This document shows, in pieces, positions 1 through 11,339 of a stretch of DNA of 64,000 nucleotides. The DNA is from Humulus lupulus. Lineage: Eukaryota > Streptophyta > Magnoliopsida > Rosales > Cannabaceae. The stretch is from assembly GCF_963169125.1 (NCBI RefSeq), contig NC_084798.1, positions 197,651,481-197,715,480 of the forward strand, given 5' to 3'. Every line of letters starts with the position of its first letter. Position 1 is the stretch's first letter. Made by a program: the position numbers and the translations under genes. A model generated the notes under the pieces. The model was not told the origin of the DNA. It did not search any database and saw nothing but the letters and a program-made list of their open reading frames with translations.

Positions 1-1134
1 TAAATTCAATTTAGTCGACCATGACTATTGTCCATGATTTTCTAGCCAGGTAAATCACCCTGTTAAAAAAAATTATGGCCATTGTTTTTCATAACATAAA
101 GGCAGTGAACCATAATATGATATCAAGTATCTGAAGTAGAGAAAGAGAGGTCTAACATGCTTGGAGAAATCTAGTACCATACACACAAAAAATAAAAGAT
201 TACATGGGCCTAGGTAAAATGACCATTTTAAAAGTCATACAAGTCTATTTCTAATTGAGATTTATTGTTGAATTGATAGATTAATTGTAAATATGCAGTA
301 TTTGTGGTGCATAAAAATATTAGGAATGGATGAGGTTTATTTTTTATTTATTTTTTTGGAAGTTTAAAGAGCTGAGAAATTTGAAGAAATGATATTTTCC
401 AACCATTTTTGTACCGAAGATTGACCTAGACGAGATTCCAGACAATCTTGTTGGGATATCGAGATACCTTGTAGAGATTTTAGACCGTCGAAAATTTTGA
501 TAAATTAGTAAATGAGTAATGATATGTGCACTAAAAATATATACCCAAACATTATACACAGTGGTGTGATAGTTTAGCCTAGCCAATCACATTTATCAAA
601 ACTGGAATCTGGAATCTAATGGGAGTTTTAGTATTAAAATAACACCTGATTATTTTTTATTTGGTTAAATTTGTTGATTTAATTAATACTAATTATTAAT
701 ATTTTTTATTGTATCAATTTTATTTTTGATATGTCATTAAACATATCATATTATCATATAAATGATTGTGGAAAAAGGATGAGACTTGCTTAAATGGATT
801 GAAAATGGCTCACGATCGATAATGGTGTTGATTCAATCGGCATAACCTTTGATGAATTAATTGAAAATGTATTTAAAGTTACAAAAATTAACCGTGGCTT
901 CTGTTAGACAAAAAATTTCAAATTTAATACATTAAAATTAATGTCAAGCACAATTTCACCTATGTCAATTCTATAGCATAAGAGTTTATTAATTTGAGAT
1001 CGACCCATCCAAGATTATAAGAAGTATCCCTTAATTACAATCATTTTATTTAAAGGAACACATTTTGATTCCAAATATGATGATATTAATTACTTGTATA
1101 ATTTTGGGAAAATTTTGAGTGAATTTGAAATTGC
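1..1134. other. AT-rich stretch with no recognisable feature
   Basis: This stretch is AT-rich and I see no gene, repeat boundary or RNA gene in it. An 80-codon reading frame on the minus strand at 344-586 has no recognisable domain and looks like chance. It is flanking sequence of the Athila insertion that starts at 1789, and may be older decayed repeat. Confidence 0.6.
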
Positions 1135-1788
1135 GACTGCACTCAGTAATTTTGACTGACTGAGCTGCCTACATACCCTCTTTATGAAGGATCATGTCAC
1201 TTGTAGTTCTAGCTAGTTATTTTGGAAAATGAGTGGAAGAATTCTAGTAAATGACCATTCATAGGAATTCATGGTATTTTAGAAATTTATGAACTCTCGG
1301 TAGATGAGCCAATCATGGAATTATTTGTTGTTTTGAAAGTTATGAAAAATTCCGAGGTAAATGACATTTTATGAAATTTTGAGGTTTGTGTTTGATATTT
1401 GAATAATTTGGTAATTTGGGGTATCTATGACTGCGGTTAGTTTTAGCAACTAAGTTGCCTACGTATCCTTTAGAGGAATCAAGTCAAATGTAATTCAAAG
1501 TTTTTTTTTTATATATTTGAGAATTTTGTCAATAATTAACTCAATTTGAAATTCTTGCCATTTGAGGTGAATGATCTCGTTTGGGAAATTTGAGGTGAAT
1601 GACCTCATTGAGTAACTTGAGGAGCTTGTGACTATACCTAACCTTAGCAATTAAGTTTCCTACGTAAACTTTAGAGGAATCAAGTCAAACGTAGTTCAAA
1701 GCTTTTTGTTTCTTTGAGAATTTTGTAAAGAATTAAGTTGCTTGGAGATTTTCACCATTTGAGGTGGAGTTTTGAGGTGAATGACTGT
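1135..1788. repeat. Degenerate tandem repeat of about 200-290 bp, three copies
   Basis: Three related segments can be aligned by eye around 1135-1210, 1430-1510 and 1630-1700. Each has a core of the form 'gcctacgta...gaatcaagtca..gtagttc', so CTACGT faces ACGTAG as a spaced inverted pair in the better copies. Between the cores the phrases 'gaattttgt' and 'gaggtgaatga' recur. No coding sequence is seen. The family is not identified. Confidence 0.5.
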
Positions 1789-4700
1789 TGTGATATTTTT
1801 CGATCAATTATGTGCAAGTGTACACAGTCACAAAACAAGTAATAAAGTGATAAGTTGAGTATCGTCTCCACAGGGATTGCAAATTAAAACTAAATGCACA
1901 AATTAATGATCAAACAATTGCAAAAGTAACCAAATTAAATTGTTTTCATTTTGTAAACTAACACTACTTGGAATCAATTAAAAATGCTTAAAAATAAACT
2001 GCAATGCCAATCTGAAAGTGAGATAAAATCAATTGGTTGGAATATGCTTGAATTATTAAATCTCTCTATGTCAAATGACCTTGTACGTTTTGTTGCAGCA
2101 AAATCTCAGCAAAATTACATAGAGTTAACAAGAATTCAAAATAAGTTCATGAAACTTTTTCAAGAGCCATGGTATTAATTCTTTAACCTAATTTAACATA
2201 TTCCTATGTCTGTAACGCTCTGGTTAGCCAAGACTATTACACTGTGTGTTTAAAATAGTGCTTAACTCACTTAGCGAGTAATTTGGACTTAAATGTGTAA
2301 TTAAGGACTAGATCAAGGTTAAGTATTAAAAATTTTGGTCAACGAAGTAATTATTTTCCATTAAAATATTAAGTTATACACGGGATCCCAAAAAGTGGTT
2401 ATAGACTGACAAAAGACAAATGGAATACAAATTAGTCGTCCTAAGCGGCAAAATAGGATTCAACCCTAGTTCCTCCTAGGCTATCCCGGCCGTGGCGGTC
2501 GAGTAGGCTGCATGTGTACACACCACCTTTGAAGCTCTCCAACTCATGGCTGGTCCGACATTCCCTTTCCCTTACCTGCACCTGTGAGCCAAGGCTCAGC
2601 AAGAAAACTTAAATCAATAGGTACAAAAGAGCAACAATATATAAACAGTAAACTTAAATCATCCAATTCAATAATAACACAACATAAGCAATAAGCTTAG
2701 CAATAATATTATGCTCAATCAAACACATAATCCAATCTCAACCATCAATACAGTTAGTTAAGTGCAATCGACACTTCTGTTTATTTGTATAATGTTCAAG
2801 CCCAGCGCCCTTAGGCCGAGTCCTCTGGTCTTATAGCCGACCCCGGCACGCTTAGGCCAGGCTGCGTTCTGTACGCTTTCTATCGGCCCCGGGGCCCTTA
2901 GGTCAGCCTTCAGAATAGATATAATTACATATATATTGCACAACACGCAATAAGATGCAACATATACAAGCATGCATATCCAGATATTCTCAAATACAGA
3001 TATAATTACAATCTCACATATAATCACAGTCATAATCATATTCGTTAACAGGGGTCCAGGCCCTGATCACAACCCGGGTGCAGTTTTCTTACCTCGATTC
3101 CCGTGCAGCTACCTTGTGGCAATCCCGAGCACGGTCCCTATCCCTAAGCCCTAGCGGTATAACCTAGTCACAAGTAGTAATGGTAATCATCAATTACTTA
3201 TACTATTTAAAAGTTTCAAGGTGTAATTCTAACCTCCGGGATCTCGAATTCTACTAAACCGAGTAGTAGAATCCTTCCTGAGCCTTTTGGTTTGAGTTCC
3301 CAAGCTTAAAATCCTTAATTGGCCAACGTTCTCTATTTGAGTCGCGGCGCCTCTAGCAAGCGCTGTGACCCTCTACAAGTCAAAGGGCCTGAGCCCTCAT
3401 TTTCCTAGACATGCGCTGCGACATAAACTACCTAGCGCCGCGGCGCTAAGGAGGTTCAACGAACCCCCTAGGCCTCTGAGTTCATGCGGGCCGCGGCGCT
3501 CCAAGAACAGCGCTGCGGTGCAACCCTGCGAACCCAATTTTTCAACATTTCTCTCCAAGCCAAAATCCCGTAAATTCATTACAGTTTCAAACCAAAACCA
3601 AAACTATACCCCACAAGCATTTCCAAACATCATAAACAACATATAAACCTCCCAAGATCAAGCCAAAACATTACCAAAGCCTAAAATCCAAACCCTGAGT
3701 TCAAAACTCATGAACACCAAAAACCAAACTTGAAATTCAATAAAAACATAGGAATTTACTCACCCCCACTGCAAATTACGACCTTAAGTTGGCCCTTGAT
3801 TCAATCCCCAGCTCTATATCCCTTCCAAGCTAACCAAATCCAAGCTCTTACTTCCAAATTTCAAAGGACTCCAAGGCCACCAAGGGAGGAAGAAGGGAAT
3901 GAGAAAGAAAGAGGAGAAGCTAAGTGTTTTGTGTGTCATCTGGTTGCTTCTGATAGCTTCTAAGTGAAAAATTCTATCCCTTGGCACAAAAGACTAAAAT
4001 GCCCTTGTTCAAACCCTTATCCTTTAATGCCCTCAAAGGCAAAACAGTCTATAGCCACATTTCCCGCTAATCCTCAAATCGCATATAAATTCTCAATTAA
4101 TCCCGACATACCCAAATAATCACTAATAACTACCCGTTACCCGATAAACCCCAAATACGTGCTAAGTTACCAAAATATCCCTAGGCTCACCCCGAGTTGG
4201 GTATTCGACCCCGTTGTGACTTTTCCGCTAACTTGCCCACTAGGATCGCCTCAGGCCACACATCTCATATATATCCCCATAATACTCAGATCTCACTCAT
4301 AATGCATACATAATACAAATATACCCTTAATAGGCCAAAATTACAAATATGCCCCAATTTACAAAAACGGGTCTGCATGCATATTTAATACACATAAAGA
4401 TGAATAATTATTCACATTCCCATATAAATCATTTATATCGCGTAGTCGCACATATAACCAATTAATTCCACATATAAATATGATTATGCCATCCTGGCAC
4501 AATAATCTAGGCACTCAGCCTTAATAGCAAATTTGGGACATTACAATGCCAATCAAGTTTAACAACCCAGAATTAAGCATCAATTCATAATGGTTACACA
4601 AGGCAAATAACACATTCCTTTTCTATTCACAAACATAACCTAGCAAGATTATACACTTGTGTCATTCAATTTTTCCATTATAATCAAACTTTCCAGCACA

Positions 4701-5604
4701 AATATAACTCAATATCTTGCCATTGGTGGCCAAACAACAACAAGAATTCATCAATAAGCACATTTGAATGAACAATGGGTAACTTGCTAGAAAATTAGAA
4801 TTAAGACATAGAGTTCATTAATAATCCAAGCCTCAAAATATCTAGTTCATGGCTAAAATGAAAAACACAAATACAAAATTAAATCTGTCTATGAGAGTTC
4901 AAACACCAATTACAAAGAGAAAATAGGAAAGAAATGACAAATGAGGTAGAAGAAAAGCCCAAAAATATTGATGAAATTAATGCTCCTCTTTTCATCTTCT
5001 TCTTTCTTCTCCTTCCTTCTTTGTACTGCTGAAAACTTTCTGTACTTCCTGGTTCTCCCTCTCTCAAAGATGGCTTAATATGTTAAATGGAGGATGTCCT
5101 TCCTTTTCTTTTAGGTAGGGTACAAATACCCTTTTCACCAAAGTACAAAATTGCCCTCTAAGCCTCCCACACGCGATACTCTCCATTCTTCCATAATTTT
5201 CTCCTTTAAAATGCAGCCAAATCTCTAATTTTTTCCAGCTCACCACCCTTTGACAAGTCAATTAATGACATGCCACATGTTGCTCCCTTATATGTTGAAT
5301 TCTCCTCTTTCAATCCTGCTAAAAATGCTCCAACAAAACTTCTTTTACTCCAGCAAAACCTGATATTTCAGCACAAATAAACAATTAAGAGCCATTTCAC
5401 TTTTCATTGTTTTCTTTGGACAAATTTATGCATAAACTCCTAATTTTCTACTTTCATCTCTAAAACACCAAAAAGGACCCAAGAACACAAAAAGGAAAGA
5501 AAATAACTAGAAAATAACAACAATACACAAACATCACTCAACCTAATTCTATATTAATAAGCTTAAAATTATGAAAAATAACTCTTTATTCAAGAGTTAT
5601 CACA
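1789..5604 (-). repeat. Athila-type 3' LTR, interrupted by a solo LTR
   Basis: On the minus strand the LTR opens TGTGATAACTCTTG (plus 5604 leftward) and closes with AAAAATATCACA at 1789, so the ends are the inverted repeat TGTGATA/TATCACA. The block with 'gtatcgtctccacagggattg' at 1858-1878 is typical of Athila-like LTRs in many plants. Removing the 2335-bp solo LTR and its 5-bp duplication leaves about 1476 bp. The five bases outside the left end (1784-1788) are ACTGT; the matching copy is beyond the window. A 64-codon reading frame at 1984-2178 is inside the LTR and has no known domain. Confidence 0.8.
2211..4545 (-). mobile_element. Solo LTR of a Tekay-type (E-like) family, 2335 bp
   Basis: The termini are TGTAACG at 2211 and CATTACA at 4545, a TG...CA pair. 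The flanking five bases are ATGTC (2206-2210) and ATGCC (4546-4550), a target duplication with one mismatch. Comparison with the LTRs of E and E2 puts it on the minus strand. It carries the conserved block at about 2571-2610 and the GC-rich palindromic segment (GCGCCGCGGCGC type, about 3340-3500) seen in relatives. No internal retroelement sequence is present, so it is a solo LTR left by unequal recombination. Several 60-90 codon frames inside it are not genes. Confidence 0.85.
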
Positions 5605-5618
5605 CCCCCAAACTTAAG
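5605..5618 (-). other. Polypurine tract of the Athila-type element
   Basis: Read on the minus strand this is CTTAAGTTTGGGGG directly before the LTR start TGTGATAAC. A purine-rich run abutting the 3' LTR is the expected primer site for plus-strand DNA synthesis, and TTTGGGGG before TGTGATAAC is characteristic of Athila elements. It fixes the orientation of this element as minus. Confidence 0.8.
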
Positions 5619-6062
5619 ACATTACTTGTCTTTGAGTGATGAATCTCAAAAGATAACAAAAGACTCACAAATTGAACAACAAAAGAAAAAGGAAATCAAA
5701 CAAGGACAAGACACAATAAGAGAGGATAAACTTTGCTTTGCCAATGCTAAAAAGTGGAAAGCTCTCAAGAATTTTATTTTGAATAAGAGAAGCTGAATTT
5801 CAAACTTACATAAGCCTTAAACCAAAATCTTCAAGTGTTAATGTTTCTGTCAAAATATGAGTCAAGTGTTTCTCCATTTAGTGCATGCATAACTTTTCCT
5901 AAAAAAAATCAATCACCCAAAGTCAAACTAGGTCCTGGTCCTAATGCTTAAATAGTGCCTCCATAAGTTACTTAGTGGTTCCCTCTCCAATAATGTAGAC
6001 AAACACCACAACAAGGATCAATAAGACTTTATCAAGCTTGTAATGATAGGCTAAGGTGAAGG
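5619..6062 (-). other. 3' non-coding region of the Athila-type element
   Basis: This is AT-rich sequence without an open frame of note, lying directly inside the polypurine tract. It fits the 3' untranslated region of the Athila element. The right limit is arbitrary, because a possible LTR of another family starts near here. Confidence 0.5.
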
Positions 6063-6504
6063 TGTTGGGGGAGAGTGAGATAACACCACCTCAAAAAATA
6101 GAATCTACACAAAAATTGAATTGATAGAGACTAAATAAAGATTGAGAAAGAACTTGCAAACCATGGTAGAACAATGGTCCTCTTCAACTTTAATGAAGCT
6201 TCAAAAATTGTAGGCAAAACCACCACCTTGAGCAAACCCTTTAAACAAAGCAAAAAAAAAAAAAAAAGGCTTATACACGTTGCAAAACGTTGTCCTAATA
6301 CTCTATTTCCTAGCCACCATGGATGCTTGAGGCCTTTTCTAGGAGGAAATGAAGATTGATATTTAACAAGCCTTAAACTCTCAAAGTCAAGCACTTTCTT
6401 TGATAGTTCTTCGAGAAAACTAGATATTCTTGAAGCTACAAAGAGAGAAAGGGTAGAGAGAGATTGGAGAGAGTGATCAAGTCTTCCAAAACACTATTTT
6501 GACC

Positions 6505-6512
6505 CTTATATA
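6505..6512 (-). promoter_or_regulatory. TATA box candidate in the possible LTR
   Basis: On the minus strand the sequence reads CTCTATATAAGGGTC, a good plant TATA box. The sequence beyond it becomes rich in CTCTCTC, as is common near plant transcription starts. Two palindromes lie about 95 and 165 bp upstream. Confidence 0.45.
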
Positions 6513-6603
6513 GAGTAGGCACCATCATTAGGTCCAAAAAATAGGACTAGACTTGTAAAACACGTCATTAGGAGTATTTCACGTAACTTGTACGTACTAT
6601 AGT

Positions 6604-6690
6604 AGGCGACGCGTCGCCTGCTGTTAGGGTTTCTTGAAACCCTAAGCATCAGGAGATGCTACGCCACTTGGGTGGTGACGCATCACCACC
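6604..6690. repeat. Pair of palindromes upstream of a TATA box
   Basis: AGGCGACGCGTCGCCT at 6604-6619 is a perfect 16-bp palindrome. GGTGGTGACGCATCACCACC at 6671-6690 has perfect 8-bp arms around a 4-base centre. Both lie upstream of the minus-strand TATA box at 6505-6512. The first shares its arms AGGCGA/TCGCCT with a palindrome in the C-family LTR at 13126-13141. Confidence 0.6.
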
Positions 6691-6917
6691 CTCGCTATTT
6701 TTGGACACTTCCAAAGGTCCTAAAATGCTCTAAATTATACCAAATTTTTTTGGGCACCCTTAGATACCTTCATGCATCACTTTGGACCCAAAAAATGCAT
6801 TTTAAAAGTGCCTACAATTGAAGCTCAAATTTCACATCTTCACTATGTGAAATTTACTAAGTGTTTATTCCTTGCTTGTATTTTAACACTTATCTTTTGT
6901 ATTTAACCAATCATAAC

Positions 6918-7463
6918 AATCCCCTACTTGGTTAAATACAAGCCTCATTCTCTAGCTTAAAACCGTTTTGGTGCATAAAATAAAGTGCCTTTCGGTTTGA
7001 ACTTTACCTTAGTGAAGATACCACAAAGTCCTATCGAAATCATTAGTTGCTTAAAAGCTTGAACTAAGTATTCCATATGATAAAACCGGTGATACCTCAC
7101 ACACCTCCACCGCATCTTTTATTTTCCCACTTTCTCACTTAGCACTATCATGGCCATGTGCTCATCTCTTCATGAACTTTCTGGGGAGAAACTCCAACTC
7201 CCGTGAGAGGCAGCACTACCTCTAAGTCCACATAGGTGAAGTTCTTACAACATCTTTTCTACTTTTATAGATGCTTGTTACACTCAACTAAACTTCATTA
7301 AAATCCCTAGGCTTAACTATAACTAGGTAGCAACCAACACTAACCATCTCGAATGGAATTCATCATAAATTTTAGTGTTGAAACTATTCACTAATCAATG
7401 ACTTGTTCTTACCCATTGAACTCTTTCCCTTGATTTGTACAAGTTGAGAGTTGGGTTGCCATC
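6918..7463 (-). other. Non-coding remainder next to the possible LTR
   Basis: This piece holds no open frame. It would be internal sequence of the unclassified element if the call at 6063-6917 is right; otherwise it is more Athila 3' region. It is cut at 7464 by the LTR of G1. Confidence 0.35.
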
Positions 7464-9361
7464 TATAACTCCCTACTACCCTAGAGTAGTTACATGCGAT
7501 TTTAAAATGTGCCAATAGCTCGCTAATCGAGGTTTTAGACTAAAAAGTGTGATTAATTTAAAGTAAGGACTCATTTAATGAAACTTTAATAGAAAAGGTT
7601 TGGAAATTCATTAAGATTATAAAAGTGTAAAATTGGGATCCTAGAATATTGTTTTAAAATACATTTACGACTCAAAAGTTAGGGTACAGTCGACCTAAGC
7701 GACAAAATCAAACGTTTGTACAATGTTCCTCAAAACTATCACAGTCGTGGCGGCAGGTAGGCCAAACATGTACGCATCGCTCCATGCCCTCCAACTCATG
7801 CTTGGTCGGCCTTTCCCTTGCCCTTACCTGCACCATAGAACACCCGTGAGCCAAGACCCAGCAAGAAAACTCCACACACATAACATATAACAATTCATTC
7901 CAGTAAATGCATAACTTTAAACAGCTACAACAGACTATCACATAATGACCTATGTCGACCAAGGTGCATTATCAGGCATCGGGTTCGCAGTCTTCACTGA
8001 ACGGGTGAGTACAGCACCCTAAATGGCCATGCCATGGCGGCCTACATTCATCATGCTTGTCGTCGTTCCCAACCTTTGTTGATCTCGACCTTTGCCGATC
8101 AGTCATAATGACACAGACATGGCATAACAACTATAAACATTCATACCTAACACTCAACACAGATAATCGAGCCATGCCCTGCTCTACGAGCACAAACAGT
8201 GCGATCCTGAGCACGATCCCCTAAACCTGAGCCTTGGGGGTAAAACCTAGTCACAAAAAAATAATAAACATCCATCAAACCCTAAACCAATTAAAAACTT
8301 CAAAATAATATTCTAGCCTTCGCGACCTCGAATCCTACTAAACCGGGTAGTAGAATCCTTCCCGAGACCTTAAGTTTGAGTTCATGAGCTTGAAACCCTA
8401 TTTTGGCCATTTCCCCTAAGTTGAGCCGCGGCCCAGCCCTCTAGGGTCGTGACGTGCTACAAGTCAGAGAGCCCCAAGGCTCTCTCCTGGGGGTCGTGGG
8501 CCGCGCACGCGCACCATAACCTACACCACGGTGCCTAGAAAATTTCAGAGATCCCTAATGCCTTTTGGGTTCATGCGGGCCGTGTCGCCTGAAGAACATG
8601 GCCGCGACTAGAGCTCCAGAACCCATAATTTCCTGCATTTTTTCTCGAGCCAAAAGCACTGAAATCCACCCTAAATAATATCCAAACCCAAAATTCAGTC
8701 TAGAATCCATATCCATGCATCATAAACATCATGATTATCCCAAAATCTAACCAAGAACCCAAGTCTATCCTTGGAAAATGACCAAATTGCCCCTAAATTA
8801 ACTCTTAGTCCTTTAATACCATCTAGGGAAAAATCTGTCATTTGCACCATTCCCGCTAATTCCTCGAGTATTCCTATAAATCCTCAATTAATCCAGACAT
8901 ACCCAAATAATCGTTAAATAACTACCCATTACCCGGTAAATCCCGAACACACGCTAACTCCCCAAAATACTCCTAGGCTCACCCCGAGCCGGACATTTGA
9001 CCCTGTTGGGACTATTCTGCGTATCTGCTCCCTAGGACCACCTCGGATCACACATCTCAAATATTTCTCCACAATACTGTGGTCTCAGACATGTCACAAC
9101 ATAACACACACACACACATATATATATACCCTCAATGGGTCAAAAATTACAAATATGTCCTTAACAACACGAACGAGCCCACATGCATATTTAATTCACC
9201 TAAACATGCATATCTAGTCATATAATAATTTAATTAAAGTAATCACGTACCGATGTACATATATCACAATTATTCACGTAGTTATACAAATAAATCAATT
9301 ATTTCCCTCCCGACACACTAATCAAGGCACTAAGCCCTACTGGAAAATTTGGGACGTTACG
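7464..9361 (-). repeat. 3' LTR of G1 (about 1.9 kb)
   Basis: The inner end on the minus strand reads (C)GTAACGTCCCAAATTTTCC directly after GGAGGGGATAGT; the expected first base pair TG has decayed. The outer end reads TATAACTCCCTACTACC at 7464, matching the TGTAACGCCCTACTGCC end of solo LTR F with a short local insertion. The LTR carries the conserved block at about 7822-7870 and GC-rich segments around 8420-8600. A CA/TA microsatellite lies at about 9103-9127. Small frames such as 7708-7962 are not genes. Confidence 0.7.
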
Positions 9362-9376
9362 ACTATCCCCTCCTTA
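9362..9376 (-). other. Polypurine tract of G1
   Basis: On the minus strand this reads TAAGGAGGGGATAGT just before the LTR. The same arrangement occurs before the 3' LTRs of E (45006-45021) and G2 (50251-50266), so the three elements are close relatives. Confidence 0.75.
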
Positions 9377-9377
9377 C

Positions 9378-10782
9378 GGAAATTTCGTCCTCGAAATTTA
9401 CCTGAATAGTCTGAGATGCCGGTCCCGCATATCAGACTCAAGCTCCAAAGTTGCCTCTTCTACCTTGTTGTTTCTCCACAATACTTTCACTAAGGCAATG
9501 GTCTTGTTCCGCAAGACCTTGCCCTTTCTGTCTAGGATCTGAACCGGTTTCTCCTCATAGGAAAAATCTTAATCCAACTCCAGGTTTTCATAGCTCAGCA
9601 CATGTGTAGAATTCGATACATATTTCCGGAGCAAAGACACATGAAATATGTTGTGAACCCCTGATAAAGTTGGAGGAATAGCCAATCTATAAGCCACCTC
9701 TCTAACTCGTTTCAGAACCTCAAATGGGCCAACGAACCTAGGACTTAACTTTTCTTTCCCTCTGAATCGTTTCACCCCTCTCAAAGGAGAAACTCTGAGA
9801 GACACATGATCACCGACTTGAAACTCTACACTTCTATATTTCAAGTATGAGTAACTCTTCTGTCTACTCTGGGAGGCGAGCTTCCAAGCTCTAATCTTCT
9901 CAATTGCCTCGTTAGTCCTCTGAATGTCCTCAGGACCTAAGTACTTTCTCTCATCCGCCTCATCCCAATGAATGTGCGATCTACACTTCCTCCCATACAA
10001 CATTTCATACAGAGCCACTCCAATAGTCACCTGATAGCTGGTATTATAAGAAAACTCAATCAAAGGGAGATACTTACTCCAAGATCCCCCAAAGTCTAGC
10101 ACACAGGCCCGCAACATATCCTCTAGTATTTGAATCGTCCTCTCAGCTATCCATCCGTCTGAGAATGATATTTTGTACTGAACCTCAACTACATGCCCAT
10201 AGCCTTCTGCAGGCTCTCCCAAAACTTAGAGGTGAAGGTAGGGTCCCTGTCGGACACTATCAACCTCAGAACCCCATGGAGTCTCACAATATTCTTTACA
10301 TACAACTCAACATACTGCTCCACCGTATAAGTTGTTCTAACCGGAAAAAAGTGGGCTGATTTGGTTTACCTATCCACAATCACCCACATAGAATCATGTT
10401 TCCCCACTGTCCTCGACAGTCCAACCAAGAAGTCCATAGTGATATCCTCCCACTTCCACTCTGGAACCCCTAAAGGCTGCAGTAACCCTGCTGGTCTTTG
10501 ATGTTCAACCTTCACCTGCTGACAGGTTAAACACTTGGCCACATAATCCACCACATCCTTCTTCATTCCTGGCCACCAATACAGAGTCTTCAAATCTTGG
10601 TACATCTTCATTGTACCTGGATGTAAGGAATAGGGAGTGGTATGAGACTCATCCAGAAACTCTTGCCTGATACCAGAATCCATCAGAACGCAAATCCGAC
10701 CCTTATACCTCAATAGACCCACCTCTGAAATAGAAAAGTCCCTAGCTAATCCAGCTAAGACATCCTCCTTGTGTTTTCTCAA
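9378..10782 (-). pseudogene. G1 integrase and chromodomain, degenerate
   Basis: The minus-strand frames 10366-10782 and 9569-10222 together carry the zinc-binding HHCC region (ending CLTCQQ), the first catalytic segment (DITMDFLVGL..VIVDR) and the C-terminal integrase part (SPRFVGPFE). The intervening 10222-10366 is shifted in frame, and the second and third catalytic positions fall in that broken part. A chromodomain-like tail follows at about 9402-9565 (FSYEEKPVQILDRKGKVLRN). In chromoviruses this domain steers integration to heterochromatin. Stops separate the parts, so no functional product is expected. Confidence 0.8.
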
Positions 10783-10891
10783 TTGTAGATCCTCATTGTA
10801 CGGTTATCTGATCCTGTCAAGGAGTGTGGATTGAAGACTGATATTGGCTAGCTGACCAACCACCAATTCAATTCTCGCTCTTGTCATCTCT

Positions 10892-11314
10892 TTAGCTAGC
10901 TTTTTTGATATGTCTCGAACTGAATAACTGCCTTGGGCCCTTCCGACTCAATGCATCGGCCACCACATTGGCCTTTCTTGGATGGTACAAGATCTCGTAA
11001 TCGTAGTCCTTCACCAATTCCAGCCAACGCCTTTGGCGCATATTTAGATCCTTTTGAGTGAAGAAATACTTCAAACTTGTATGGTCGGTGTATATTTCGC
11101 ACTTCTCTCCATACAGGTAGTGCCTCCATACCTTTAGTGCAAATACCATCGCTACCAGTTCCAGATCATGGGTGGGATACCTCTGTTCACACTCCTTCAA
11201 TTTTCGAGAAGCATAGGCTATCACCTTCCTAGCTTGCATCAATACACACCCCAAACCCTTTCTTGAAGCATCGCAGTAGACCACAAAATTTTCCTTGTGT
11301 GATGGAAGACTCAA
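10892..11314 (-). pseudogene. G1 RNase H domain fragment
   Basis: A 140-residue frame encodes the RT-linked RNase H of a Tekay-type element: [13 protein letters not shown] near the start, a [16 protein letters not shown] segment, a [11 protein letters not shown] segment and the downstream VVADALSRK. The catalytic D/E/D positions are visible. It is cut off from the RT frame by stops near 11340 and from the integrase frame by a stop near 10800. Confidence 0.85.
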
Positions 11315-11339
11315 TACCGGAGCGGTGATTAGTGCTACT

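Larger units (their letters stand above)
6063..6917 (-). repeat. Possible LTR of an unclassified element
   Basis: On the minus strand a purine-rich run (AAGTAGGGGAT, plus 6918-6928) precedes TGTTATGATTGG, which resembles a polypurine tract followed by an LTR start at 6917. About 400 bp further on is a TATA box (6505-6512) followed by a CT-rich transcribed-like segment. An end CCCCAACA at 6063 would give TGTT/AACA termini, but 5839 is an alternative. Two palindromes lie upstream of the TATA box (6604-6619 and 6671-6690). No second copy and no matching internal coding region is in the window, so the call is tentative. A frame at 6131-6394 on the minus strand has no known domain. Confidence 0.35.

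Noticed and set aside
344..586. 80-codon frame on the minus strand as a host gene
   Set aside because: It lies in AT-rich sequence, has no recognisable domain, no promoter context and no homologous copy; its length is within chance.
3365..3646. 93-codon frames in the GC-rich part of a solo LTR
   Set aside because: Equivalent segments in related LTRs are not open, and the composition comes from the palindromic GC words.
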